Shown one piece after another: positions 45,525 to 57,554 of a stretch of 64,000 nt of DNA. Where the stretch lies: contig NW_027331363.1 in the NCBI RefSeq assembly GCF_022965805.1, forward strand, positions 62,001 through 126,000, given 5' to 3'. Within the stretch, counting starts at the first letter, position 1, and each line of letters begins with the position of its first letter. Source of the stretch: Primulina eburnea. Lineage: Eukaryota > Streptophyta > Magnoliopsida > Lamiales > Gesneriaceae. Under the pieces are notes generated by a model. The model was not told the DNA's origin. It saw nothing but the letters and a program-made list of their open reading frames with translations, and searched no databases. The position numbers and the translations under genes were made by a program.

Positions 45525-47599
45525 TGAAACGTCTGCTTATTCGTTTTGCTTAAAAAGTACTAGAATATATATTTTTTTAAACATCCCTAGCATCGGCCGA
45601 ACCACCAAAAGTTACATAAAATATTTTGGACATCATTTTAAAATAAAACAACCAACTATATATTTGAGAAATACAGCCCATACTATAATCTCTCAAAAAC
45701 CTCTCAAAACATAAATAAAAAGTCGTAAAATATTTTTAATATAATTTGAAATCATAAATTATAACTAGTGCAGAAAACTAGTGTCGATCATCGGGTTATC
45801 TGCACCTTTAGTCCAGCAAAGTCAACCATCAAGACCTCCATAAACATTAATCATAATCATTTGCATCAATCACACCTAGTGAGTCTAAAGACTCAATACG
45901 TCATATCCTTGATAACAAATAATACATATACAGATCACATACAACGGAGAAAAATACTTGTACTTAAAATATCGTTTTCATGAAGATGCATAAACATAAA
46001 CATTTTCATGATGCATAAAACTTTAAAGAAAAACATTTTGTAATGATGCATCACTTTAAACGTAAACATGTTCATAAACTTTTCGTAAGCATTTTCATGA
46101 TTCATAAAATCTTAAATAAAAACATTTTCATAATCTTTTGCATAAACATTTTCATAAACCTTTTCGTATTGATATATACATATTCATATTCATATCCATA
46201 TTCATATCAACATATTCATATTCGTGTTTGTTGAATTCAGATCGTGATTGTGACTCGTATTCTTAAACATGTTGGGCGATGGATCCATCTACATTCGAGC
46301 CACAGTGCACCCACCAGCACCAACCCCTAGCCCGATCGCTACCCATAACCCTAGGACCCTGATGGACCACCTAGCTCACCCCCAGCCCGAGCCATGGCCA
46401 ATGGAATTCTCGCCACCCTGAATCTTATGCGTGTAGAGTCCCTTCTCGCAAGGGCTCTTCCTGAACTGCCTCCCTCAACCCTATCTCCCCTAGGACCATA
46501 CCTAGCCTTCAAACATAACCCTGGCCAAGCGACCAACCAGCCCTGACTAGCACCGAGACCCCATGCAAAGAAGACAAGCCACCTGAATACACACAACTTA
46601 CGTTTCCTTCTCCTGGCTATTCCCACGTTTTCCAGCTTTGTTATAACAGGTTGTGCATCATGTTTCGTGTTTTATAAGGCCTCTAAATTTTTAAAACTAT
46701 CCCTTTTCAATTCCTAATCATGGCAGCCCCTTATATACATATAAATCATGATTTTTGGATCAAATTACATGTTTTCAAAACCATATAATATGCATATAAG
46801 ATGTAATAAGGTGTGTTCCTTGTTTTTCATGCAAAACAATTTTAAATAATTACTATGATGTGAAAGATGAGAAAAGGAAGAAATAGGGCATGCCTTTGCG
46901 TATTTAACGCACGAAAATCCGTTGACGATATTGAAGAACGGGGCAAGACCTTTGGCTTGAATTCTTCCTTGCAACCTCTCGATTTTTCTCATCAAATTTT
47001 GTGAGTGTGCCGTGTGTTTTGAGGTATTTTTGGAGGAAAATTTCAGAAAGTGGCGTGTGATTTTTGTGTAGGGTTTAGGGTGTGTTTTTCACTTTAAATA
47101 ATAATAATCAATACACTAATAAAATCCTTGGCCAATTTAACAAGTTAATTAGGCCCATTAGCGTTTAATTAAAATATTAAAAATAAATTTATTTAAAAAA
47201 GTTTGTGAATTTATTAGTCGGGTTGCCAAAACATTCGTATTTTTGTTGAAAATCCGACACCGATAAAAATTACGTCCCGGCGTATAAAATCACCTCAAAA
47301 CCCCATATTTTCAAAAATAAGAAAAATCATCACCCTTAATTTAAATAATTAAAAACAATTAATAAATAAAAACATTTTCTATTTTTCAAACATCGGTCTC
47401 CATTCCTCGATCGCAACTCGAATAACCTTTAATTTGAAAATACCTTTGAATGCAAACATGTAGAAAAATATATTTTAAACATATAAATATGCACAACATA
47501 ATTAAATAATACAATTAAAACATTTAATTAAAATAAAAGATAATTTAATAATTGCTTGCATGTGGTTTGCGTGGATCTTTAAATTTTCGGGGTGTTACA
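45525..47599 (-). repeat. Element L 3' LTR (left)
   Basis: It matches the right LTR at both ends but is ~1.7 kb shorter. Relative to 48844-52623 it lacks the stretch between about 49298 and 51330, keeping its own short AT-rich stretch at 45980-46260. The palindrome GAGTCTAAAGACTC is at 45881-45894. The 91-codon minus ORF 46351-46626 recurs in the right LTR and is not supported as a gene. Confidence 0.88.
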
Positions 47600-48843
47600 A
47601 TCTTCCCCTCTTACATTGAATTTTATCCCCGAAATTCGCTTATCCTTAATAACCCAAAGTTTAGACTTAGTTCTAGTATCCCAAAAATCCACGATTCCGC
47701 TGTGCTACTCTGATAAAACTTAAATTCTAGAATGTTTTTACGTCTCCTCGTTCCCAATTAAATATTTCCTTCTAAATAATTATTTTCAAATCGCAACTTA
47801 AAAAGTCCCAAATAACTTAGTGCTATTACTATTATAAACTCGAATTTCAATTTTTCTTACCATTCCTAATATTAAAGATGGATTATCATACTTATCGTGT
47901 ATTATTTTCCTTATTTTATACCAAAATGTTCATCAACTTCTCAAATTTCAATCTTAAAATCCCAAACGCATCCGTTAACTCTTAGATTTTCAAGACTAAT
48001 ATTGATTCATTCTAAAAACCATTGATTAACATTCCTTATAATACTATAACCAAGATATCTCAAGGTTCCAAATATTCTTAAAAGTATAAATCATCAGAAA
48101 TTGTTATCATTTAACCCATTCATTTGTCATTTATTGTTAAAATAGCTCCCAAATTCCTTAACAATTGTAAAATCAATTCTTAATTTCCTAAAAAATTATC
48201 TTATTTGATCCTTAATTTCGAAAATGCTACTATTAACCCATAAGTTTTGGTATTCTTAATTCTCTTCTAAGAGTTTCCCATAACATAAATTTCGGTAATT
48301 TAAACTTTTTTACCCAAAATCAATTCTTATAGTCAATCTTACCTTTCATCAAAACTTAAAATCCCAATTTATACATTTGCTTATTCCCAAAGTCGTTGCA
48401 AATCCTCGAATCATTATTACTTACGAGTAATTCCCAAAAATTAATTCAACTAGTAACCACGAATCATAAATATTTTCTTAGAAAATCTACGTGTCGCATA
48501 AAACATTCATAATATTCACGATTAACCTATGGCCCAAAAGTAGAACGTCAATACTAAAACCCAAAAATCAACAAAGTCCAATTCCACCACAAAACCAACA
48601 TGCGTTGAAATCAAACAATTTCTTATTTCATATCGTAACACGTATAAAAATTATTATGCATATAAAACATATATCCTCATAATGCTATTAGACATGTGAC
48701 GTGAACATATAATTCATATAATTATGCTGGTAAAATCATAAAATCATATAAAGCATGTAAAGTTATAGACTAAGCTTGACGACTGATCTTTCCGGCGCTG
48801 ATGGTGGCACAACACTTTACAGAACCATTGCTCTGATACAAAC
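47600..48843 (-). other. Element L interior, non-coding
   Basis: AT-rich, with no ORF above ~63 codons and no retroviral motif. The minus-strand purine tract (AAGAGGGGAAGA) lies at the left end and the primer site TGTATCAGAGC (one change from the standard) at the right end, four bases from the LTR. Confidence 0.88.
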
Positions 48844-49297
48844 TTAAACGTCTGCTTATTTGCTTCGCTTAAAAAGTACCAGAATATTTTTTTTAAAAAA
48901 AACATCCCTAGCATCGGCTGAACCACCAAAAATTACAAAAATTATTTTGGACATCATTTTAAAATAAAACAACCAACTATATATTTGAGAAATACAGCCC
49001 ATACTATAATCTCTCAAAAACCTCTCAAAACATAAATAAAAAGCCGTAAATTTTTTTTAATATAACTTGAAATCATAAATCATAACTAGTGCAGAAAACT
49101 AGCGTCGGTCATCGGGTTATGTGCACCTTCAGTCCAGTAAAGTCAACCATCAAGACCTCCATAAATATTATTATCATAATCACCTGCATCAATCACAACT
49201 AGTGAGTCTAAAGACTCAACACGTCATATACTTAATAACAAATAATACATATACAGATCACATACAACAGTGAAAAATAATTGTACTTAAAATATCG

Positions 49298-49666
49298 TGT
49301 AACGGCCCATTACATGCCCAATGGACCGCCCATACGGCCCACTGCCCCGATCGACCCAAGGCTATCCCGATCTTAAGCTCCCTCAATGGGGCCTTTTCCC
49401 TTACGGGCTTTCCATACTAGCTCAATTGGTATCAGGACTCTTGATATCTATGTACTTATCCTATAGGTCATGGGATCGAGTCCTGGGGAGGCGAAAGAAA
49501 CCCCTTGGTAGGGAGGGGGAGATCCTATGAGTAACCCGTACGACGCATATGGAAATCCCGTGAGTGAAAAGGCCCCTTTGAGGGAGCCCAAGATCGGGAT
49601 AGCCTTGGGTCGATCGGGGCAGTGGGCCGTATGGGCGGTCTACTGGGCCTGTAATGGGTCGTTACA
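49298..49666. mobile_element. Fold-back element with ~110-bp inverted terminal repeats and tRNA-like core
   Basis: The left arm (49298-49411, tgtaacggcccattacatgc at its start) and right arm (49552-49666) are ~90% complementary. The interior (49412-49550) has a pol III-like A box (TAGCTCAATTGG, 49418-49429) and B box (GGGATCGAGTCC, 49470-49481) at tRNA-gene spacing, suggesting a tRNA-derived SINE module. The surrounding LTR is continuous in L1 at the matching site (cttaaaatatcg). Confidence 0.8.
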
Positions 49667-49676
49667 ATAAAAGGCA

Positions 49677-49795
49677 CGCTCAATTGGTACCAGGACTCTT
49701 GATATCTATGTACTTATCCTATAGGTCATGGGATCGAGTCCTGGGGAGGCAAAAGAAACCCCTTGGTAGGGAAGGGGAGATCCTATGAGTAACGA
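49677..49795 (+). repeat. Second copy of the tRNA-like module
   Basis: A near-identical copy of 49420-49534 (gctcaattggtaccagg, gggatcgagtcctgggg, atcctatgagtaac) directly follows the fold-back element, followed in turn by a short piece of the arm (gcccaagatcgggatagcc). Confidence 0.85.
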
Positions 49796-49860
49796 GCCCA
49801 AGATCGGGATAGCCCTGGCCTTACGTATTAACATATCCTCATATGGAAATGCGATCGTTG

Positions 49861-49980
49861 GGGCTCCCTCAGAGGCCTTCTCCCATAGACGGGCTACCTC
49901 GGGGGCCTTTTCCTATAAATGGGTTCCCTCTGGGGCCTACTCCCGTAAATTGGCTCCCTCTATGGCCTTCTCCCCTCACG
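49861..49980. repeat. Four tandem 30-bp units
   Basis: Four consecutive units of exactly 30 bp, each of the form ggCTnCCTCnnnGGCCTnnTCC. The same unit sits in the arms of the fold-back element (49378-49404), so the tandem and the arms share an origin. The ORFs over it are frame shadows of the repeat. Confidence 0.93.
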
Positions 49981-52623
49981 ACATTATCATTCATATTATC
50001 ATATCGTTGTATTCGTATTCGAATCAACGGAAACATGATCGTCGGGCTCCCACTGCAACCATTACCCTCACAATATTTCCAACATATTTAGTCACAATCC
50101 TTTCACGTCCTTCAACATTTCGTATTTCCATCACTTAATAAAAACATGCATATAATATCGTTTTTTTTAAACCAAGCATACAACATGTCTTTTAAATGTC
50201 AAGATTAAATAATAAAAATCCATAAACATTTAAAAATCATAATTTAATAAATTAAAATCATAAACTTCCATAAACATTTTAAAATAAACATTTTAACATA
50301 TTAAAAATCCGTAAACATTTAAAATAAACGTTTTAACATCTTAAAAATTCGTAAACATTTAAAATTAACATATTAATATATAAAAATTCATAAACATTCA
50401 TAATCATTGAAAATAATCATATTAGCATTTAGAAAAACATTCAGGACACTGCCATGACGTTTACTAATTTCTAGGTGTAAAAAGACTGTTTTATCCTGGA
50501 CTTGACATTTTACGTTTTTGACTATTTCCTTGATTTCTTGACTCTAACATGTCACAAATAATTATTTAAACTTACATGAATTTTCTCATATTTTTATTTG
50601 GCTTAAATCGATGACTTTTAAATTAATTTTTAAATAAGACGTATTAACGCGTTTTAATCTCGAATTAAGCTAAACCTTAATATAAAATTCGCAAATTAAA
50701 AACTTAGACTTTTAATAATTATTTAAACTTAAACATAATTTTTCATAATTTTATAAGGCATAATTAGGTGTTTCAATTAACTCGTTAATTAGCGTTTCGT
50801 GCGACGATTAAATCCTGATTAAATCCGTAACTCGTTATTTTGATCCCAAATTTTAAACATAACCATTTTTAAGATTTATTCTACCTTTCCAAGTCATGAG
50901 CCACACCCGTGGACCCATTATTCAATTTTAGATTTATTATTTTTGTTTTTGACACACTAACGAACCCACCGAGCCATATCCGAATTTACACGAGCCACGC
51001 CCGAGCCACCTTGAGCCAAAACCTAGCCAACCCACCTAGGGACCCTACTGAAAAATGCCAGCACGATAAAGCAGGCCTGGCCTGCTCAAAAACTTGCTGG
51101 AACTCGCCCCAATTCTGCACTCTCCTATACTCACGCTAGAAGACTCCTAGTCATTCTAGGTCACATCCAGCCGAGCTACCATCGAACCCACCAAACCCTA
51201 ACCATCCTTGGACCGAGCCTATATCCTACCTAGACCCGCCCAGCCCCTGGGACGCATGCAGCTAGCCACGAAGCCAGCACAGCAGTCCTCGTGCGTAGCT
51301 TGCTTTCATGCGCTTCATCATGTTCATTCGAGCCACAGTGCACCCACCAGCACCAACCCCTAGCCCGATCGCTACCCATAACCCTAGGACCCTGATGGAC
51401 CGACTAGCTCACCCCCAGCCCGAGCCATGGCCAATGGAATTCTCGCCACCCTGAATCTTAGGCGTGTAGAGTCCCTTCTCGCAAGGGCTCTTCCTGAACT
51501 GCCTCCCTCAACCCTAGCTCCCCTAGGACCATACCTAGCCTTCAAACCTAACCCTGGCCAAGCGAACAATGAGCCCTGACTAGCACCGAGACCCCATGCA
51601 AAGAAGACAAGCCACCTGAATACACACAACTTACGTTTCCTTCTCCTGGCTATTCCCATGTTTTCCAGTTTTGTTATAACAGGTTGTGCATCATATTTCG
51701 TGTTTTATAAGGCCTCTAAAATTTTAAAACTATCCCTTTTCAATTCCTAATCATGGTAGCCCCTTATATACATGTAAATCATGATATTTGGATCAAATTA
51801 CATGTTTTTAAAACCATATAATATGCATATAAGAAGTAATAAGGTGAGTTCCTTGTTTTTCATGAAAACACTTTTAAATAATTACTATGATGTGAAAGAT
51901 GAGAAAAGGAAGAAATAGGGCGTGCCTTTGCGTATTTAACGCACGAAAATCCGTTGACGATATTGAAGAACGGGGCAAGACCTTTGGCTTGAATTCCTCC
52001 TTGCAACCTCTTGATTTTTCTCTTCAAATTTTGTGAGTGTGCCGTGTGTTTTGAGGTATTTTTGGAGGAAAATTTCAGAAAGTGGCGTGTCATTTTTGTG
52101 TAGGGTTTAGGGTGCGTTTTTCACTTTAAATAATAATCAATACACTAATAAAATCCTTGGCCCATTTAACAAGTTAATTAGGCCCATTAACGTTTATTTA
52201 AAATATTAAAAATAAATTTGTTTAAAAAATGTTGTGAATTTATTAGCCGGGTTACCAAAACGTTCGTATTTTTGTTGAAAATCCGACACCGATACAAATT
52301 ACGTCCCGACGTATAAAATCACCTCAAGACCCCATATTTTCAAAAATAAGAAAAATCATCACCCTTAATTTAAATAATTAAAAACAATTAATAAATAAAA
52401 ACATTTTCTGTTTTTCAGCCACCGGTCTCTATTCCTCGATCGCAACTCGAATAACCTTTAAAAATACCTTTTAATGCAAACATGTAGAAAAATATATTTT
52501 AAACATATAAATATGCAAAACATAATTAAATAATACAATTAAACCATTTAATTAAAATACAAGAAAATTTAATAATTGCTTGCGTGTGGTTTGCGTGGAT
52601 CTTTAAATTTTCGGGGCGTTACA

Positions 52624-53040
52624 CTTTGTTTTTTAAAGAGGATTTAACCTGCTTTCCAAACTGACAAGTAGAACAAATTTTATATTTTGAAAACTCGCAT
52701 TTAGGCATACCAGTTACTTGTTCTTGTTTGCCCGGTTGTGCAATGGCTTTGAAATTCAAATGGTTTAATGTTTTATGCCACAATCAGTTTTGAGATTGAT
52801 TTGAAGATACAAAACAAACTAGCTCACCGTGTTGTTTGCTCCAACTCACTCTGTATGTGTTTCCACATATATTTCCTGTTAAAATTATATCACCAGTTGA
52901 TTTTTTTACGGTACATGCTTGTTTACTAAATTCAAATTAATGATTATGATCGCATAATTGACTAATGCTGATTAAATTATATTTCAAATTATCAACCAGT
53001 AAGATATCGTCAATAGTAATATTATCATAGATAAACTTAA
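52624..53040 (-). pseudogene. Ty1/copia GAG-pre-integrase fragment
   Basis: Minus-strand reading: ITIDDILLVDNLKYNLISISQLCD, then NICGNTYRVSWSK, LWHKTLNHLNFKAI (the histidines of the pre-integrase zinc domain) and ICSTCQFGKQVKSS (the cysteines). In-frame stops are present. It is the left-hand (N-terminal) continuation of the copia fragment at 45193-45524, now separated by element L. Confidence 0.85.
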
Positions 53041-53497
53041 CTGAAACGTCTACTGGCTAAAATGCTAAAAAAATTATTATTTTTTTGACAAGCTCATTTT
53101 CGAAAATTTTATAAATTGCATGCATGCGACATTGCTGGAAAATACCATTTTAAAATGATCGTAATTAAATAACAAATAAAACACTACAGTTAAAAATGGC
53201 CAACTTGTCCATCCAAAAATGTGCGTAAAAATAAGCATGTAAAACTCCTAATAACCATCAACATTTCAAACCACTGCATAATAATGTTCATGCCCACTCT
53301 AAACTCATAAAAACGTGATGTGCAGAAAATATGGTCATCGGGTCATGTGCGCACATCCAGATATGCCTACTCAGATTTCATCACTTCCAGCCTCCTCATC
53401 GATCTGCTCACCTACATCATACACACCTAGTGAATCTAAAGACTCAAAACACATGTACCGTTAATAGCAAATACATAACATTACATGTTCGCAATCT
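53041..53497 (-). repeat. T/L-type LTR fragment
   Basis: It begins TGAAACGTCTACTGGC and contains ggtcatcgggtcatgtgcgcac and the palindrome variant GAATCTAAAGACTC (53432-53445), as in minus-oriented L and T LTRs. It is cut at 53497 by the J copia LTR. Confidence 0.65.
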
Positions 53498-54838
53498 TGA
53501 TTTTGATGTTAACAGAACTTGTTATTTTGTTTATAATGATTTTAACTAAGTGCACAGAAACTGAAACTAAACTGAATGAACCAACTGATCGCCCAAACTG
53601 AATCACTTCAACTGATATATCAAACACCAGTTCAACTGATTGTCCAGCTGATATGTGGTTTAGCAGAAGACCTTTAGAAGCCCGGCCAGCTGATAATGAG
53701 TTCAACTCATGAAGAGCCCAACTGAAAGAGTGAAATGAGTTCAACTAACGAGTCAACGGATTTCACCAGCCCAACTGAAGACCAGTTCAACTGACCAGTC
53801 AAAGCATCAGTTCGGATTTATTCAGTTTGCAGAACATGACAAGCTTATCAAAGGTGGAATCCAGCTGCGCGCATTAAGGAAAAGCAAATGTACTATCAAT
53901 ATTACAATAATGGACGTTGCAGCAAAGCTTAGAGACAAAATGTCCCAGAATGACTGTCGGAAAAAATCGAGACACAAATTTCAAAGAACGCATTCAAATT
54001 GCAACGATCACATGTGATGAGTCTTGATGTATGGTTTCATTGCTGCAATAAATACAAATCAAGACCATCAACAACACGTGTTGAAAAACAAAAGAGAAAA
54101 GAAAGGGCACGCTTATTGCATATTAGCTTACAAAGAAGCAATCAGCCCAATCGAGGGAACACTTCATGTTCAGCTTAGTATAGAATCTTATTTCCCTCAG
54201 TGTGTGAGAACACCTTTTGGGTTGTTTTCAAAGATCATTTCTCACACACACACACACACACACCACTCAAATACAGTCTTGCACATAGAGGTAAAACTTT
54301 TTTTATGTAGTCTTTGACACACAGACATTAAACAAGTGTTAGCTGAAAGGTTATGCCTTCATACTAGACTAAGAGTTCAGTTAGGCAGTGGGTAAGTCCT
54401 AAGCTGGGTGGGTTTGTACAAGGTGTTGTATAAATCAAAGTATTTTAGTGGATCCTACCCAAGGTGGTAGAATGGGTGACGTAGGAGCAGTTGAAGTCTC
54501 CGAACATCCATAAACATATCTTGTGTGCTTAACTCTTTAACTATTTTTTTCAAACTAATTTGATCAGTTCGAGCTGTTATCAGTTCAGTTCTCACAATAA
54601 CTGAACTGATATATTCAGGAACTGATCCCTCTTATATCAGTTAATAAGTTTACACAAGTTACAAGCTTTAAACTGATTAGCTTTCTTAACGAAGGACTAT
54701 TTCAAGTATTTACCGCTTAGTTTATAACCAAACTCGATTTAATTCATTGGTGTTTACATTCTTAGAACACGAGCTATTGCAGCTCATTGAGAATATTGTT
54801 TTTGAAGTACCTTCAAAGGTGCCCGAACCAATCCATCA
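53498..54838 (+). repeat. Ty1/copia-type LTR (element J)
   Basis: It begins TGATTTTGATGTTAACAG and ends atccatca, two bases before a primer-like site. It has many cAACTGAnnnGnTCAACTGAT-like short repeats (53590-53800) and a (CA)11 run. Only this LTR and part of the leader are in the window. The class is inferred from the LTR opening and the TGGTAACAGAGC site. The ORF 54024-54317 is not supported. Confidence 0.6.
54242..54263. repeat. (CA)n microsatellite
   Basis: Eleven CA units inside the J LTR. Confidence 0.97.
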
Positions 54839-54840
54839 AT

Positions 54841-54852
54841 TGGTAACAGAGC
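54841..54852 (+). other. Primer-binding site of element J
   Basis: TGGTAACAGAGC, two bases after the presumed LTR end and one change from the tRNA-iMet site. Confidence 0.65.
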
Positions 54853-55180
54853 TAGCTGTTCTAAGAAGGACATTTGAAAGCTAATATTTTAAAATATGTT
54901 ATTTAAAATGGATCTTAAAAGCCTCTTAAAAATTTTATGAGTTTGCCGTGAGAAGAGAGAAGGTTTTTGGCTCTGCAACTAACATTGTAGCAACTTCTCT
55001 CGATTCAGTAACTTTGATGTCTTAGCAACTTGCATGGTTCTGAGTTTAACTGACAGCAGAACAACTAAAATGATCTATGGATAAGATTTTAGTTGCAAGC
55101 TTAACAGTTCGACTGATCAATAGACGAAACCCAACGACCAGCTGAAACTGACGATTTAATTGGAGCTTAATATTCATAAT
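54853..55180 (+). other. Leader of element J, left part
   Basis: No ORF of note. It ends at the D insertion with target duplication ATAAT (55176-55180) and continues at 62560. Confidence 0.55.
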
Positions 55181-57224
55181 TTTAATGCCCGAGAATTAAT
55201 TCCTGTAATCAGACGTTGATTAATTGACATAATTGAGATTTCAGGAGCTGAAGCAAGGAAGCCGGGCGTCGGTACATTTTAAGTGAAGATGTTGGACAGA
55301 ACATCTGGCGCCCGAGAGGTAGAATATGACCGCCCGAGCGACAGTATTCAATAGGAACATCATTCGGACAGAACTTGTGGCGCCCGAGCGGTAGAAAGTT
55401 ACCGCCCGAGCGCCAATGGATAATAAGCTAAGCATCTGGACAGAAAGTGCCGCGCTCGAGCGGTACTTTCTTACCGCCCGAGCGCGAGACGTGGGAAAGG
55501 TGAGATGAGACACTTGCCTTCTTGCATGCATCGTATATGTGTATATATATATAGATATATATGTATGCTTAGAGATTTCTTCAGAAACGAGGATAAAGGA
55601 TCGAGAAAAGGTTTCTGGGAAAGAGTGAAATATCCTTACGCCTTTTGTGAGAAATCCGTCTGTCCGAATTAGAATCTGACTTCAGTACATGGTCCCTATC
55701 GACGCAGGCTTCATCTGGACGTAAGTTTTGTTACGTTTAGACATGATTTGAAATTATGAGGTTGCTAGAATCGAATATGATTCAAATATGATGTTTCTGC
55801 TACCGTAGATATTGTATAATAGAAGTCAAATTAAAGAACTGACTATTTCTGTAATTGTTATGATTTTCGAAAGATATTGACTAAGATTTTGATATCAGAA
55901 TTGTGTATCACTGATTTTGAATATACCGATATCGAGATTATGAGTTCTGGTATTAGATATGTGATGTTCAGATTGACGGGGTTATTCAGATTGTATTGTT
56001 ATGCCGTCGAAACATCAGTATTGATTTAGATTGATCAGTTATGATATTGATTGAGATTCATTGTTATATTGTTGACTTGGATCAGATTGTATACCGAGTT
56101 GAGTATTGATCAGAACAGATTCTGAACTGAGATATATACTGATATTGTATTTATGTGATTTGTCATTATCAGATTGATATGGACAGATTCGACTTCGAGA
56201 CTTCGTCTTCGTCAGACCAGGACGACAAAGGTATAATTCATGTGATATTTCGGAAGATATAACTCAAATCAGATCTCATTTGAGTTTCCCAATAAAATCA
56301 CATACTTGATTATTGTTTATCTTTTGATATGATTAGGATTTGTTTATAGACTTATATTCAAATCTTTTGAAATGAACATGCTTTGTTTACAGATCGTTAT
56401 ACATTGCATTTGAGATAGGAAAGTTTGACAGATAGTCAGACTTCTAGACGTTCGGTGTATCGTTACGTAGGAGCAGACACCCTCCTATTGTAGATTACTC
56501 GATACAGCTCAGACCGAAGTCTAGGAATAAGACGTACAGTCACCCCGATTGGGAGGTAGGTGACAGCCATTGACTTCTTATTCACACCGGGATCCCTAGA
56601 GTTATAGTTGAGTCGAGTCTAGACATGATTTGACTAGAACTGCATGTGTTTATGAATGTGGTTTCATAGACTATGAAACCCATTGGTATTGCTTTCAATT
56701 ATGATAGCATGTTTTTATGATTTGATTTGAGTTGCGTGTTTATCAGAATCGAGTTGCATGCTTATTTGATTTGATTTCATAGATTATGAAACCTATTGCT
56801 TTTAGTTTTATTCATGATAGAATAATTCATGATTTACATTGTGTATATGCATGTCTACCATGTTTTATACTGAGATTTATTCTCACCGGAGTTATCCGGC
56901 TGTTGTCTTGTTTTGTATGTGTGCATGACAACAGGTGGGGCTGGATCGGGGTCAAGAGGATGAGGAGAGAAGAAGAATTAGCGTGGTGATTCCGGACTTA
57001 CTGTAGACGTGGTTTAGTACTGGAACTTAGTAACTGAACCCGAGATTAGTTGAAAGACTATTGTACAGTATTGTACTTTTATACTGAAATGTATATTATT
57101 TAGATTCCATTACCTTCCGCACTTGACATTTTAAAAAGAAAAAATTTTTAGACCCTATTTATCAGAACTGATAATTAAATCCCAAAAGAAGATTAAGAAA
57201 AAGATCAGCGTTCGGGTCCCCACA
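55181..57224 (+). repeat. Element D 5' LTR
   Basis: It begins TTTAATGCCC (TG end changed to TT) and ends GTCCCCACA. Three paired GCCCGAGCG/GCTCGAGCG units (about 55305-55490), each after a gacagaa phrase, stand upstream of a TATA run (55538-55563). The hairpin block is at 56886-56933. The ORFs at 55241-55531 and 56786-56989 are shadows. Confidence 0.93.
56886..56933 (+). promoter_or_regulatory. Conserved double-hairpin block in A/C/D LTRs
   Basis: CCGGA-GTTA-TCCGG (56886-56899) is followed by TGTTGTC (56901-56907) and its complement GACAACA (56927-56933) around an 18-19-base loop. Equivalent blocks occur in all six A, C and D LTRs (near 20199, 22317, 34566, 41137, 56886, 62222), some with single changes. 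The role is unknown; an RNA structure in the transcript is the simplest guess. Confidence 0.7.
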
Positions 57225-57229
57225 ACAGG

Positions 57230-57241
57230 TGGTATCAGAGC
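57230..57241 (+). other. Primer-binding site of element D
   Basis: TGGTATCAGAGC, five bases after the LTR end, as in A and C. Confidence 0.93.
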
Positions 57242-57554
57242 CATGTTTTCTTTAGATTGAGATAGTCAGAGTTGATAGATCTTCTAGACTGAGGTAGTAG
57301 AGAATGAGCGGGGTAGATTGAACTTTCTTCCTTGCATGTGATTGCTAGCATGAGATTTATGTCAATGTTGACTTGCATGATGTGTGCTAGCATGATTTAC
57401 TGTTTTCCCTATTACATGTTGTTTGTATCTGAGTTGATTGCAGCATGTAATTGTTAAGCCTGAATCTGAACCGAGTCTGGATCAGAGGTATATGATCAGA
57501 GGAGGGCTGAGACAGATTGTATAGATTATGTACTAATCTGTTTGATTATTCAGA

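Larger units (their letters stand above)
45525..52623 (-). mobile_element. Element L: large non-autonomous LTR retrotransposon (LARD-like)
   Basis: Target duplication CTTTG (45520-45524 and 52624-52628). LTRs 45525-47599 and 48844-52623 begin TGAAACGTCTGC / TTAAACGTCTGC and end GTTACA in plus orientation. The minus strand reads 5' LTR (right), primer site (complement at 48830-48840), a 1.24-kb interior without coding capacity, purine tract (complement at 47601-47613), then 3' LTR (left). It needs enzymes from another element. Confidence 0.9.
48844..52623 (-). repeat. Element L 5' LTR (right), with inserted fold-back element
   Basis: The longer LTR of the pair. It contains a fold-back element (49298-49666), tRNA-like modules, a 4x30-bp tandem (49861-49980) and a long AT-rich block (50100-50900) that also occurs in the L-type LTR at 62783-64000. 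The palindrome GAGTCTAAAGACTC is at 49204-49217. No gene is supported. Confidence 0.85.

Noticed and set aside
49420..49485. Functional tRNA gene
   Set aside because: A and B boxes are present, but I cannot fold a cloverleaf with a proper acceptor stem or anticodon arm. It fits a tRNA-derived SINE better.
46351..51659. 91-codon minus-strand ORF present twice (46351-46626 and 51384-51659)
   Set aside because: The two copies are simply the two LTRs of L. The sequence has no recognised domain; identity reflects LTR duplication.
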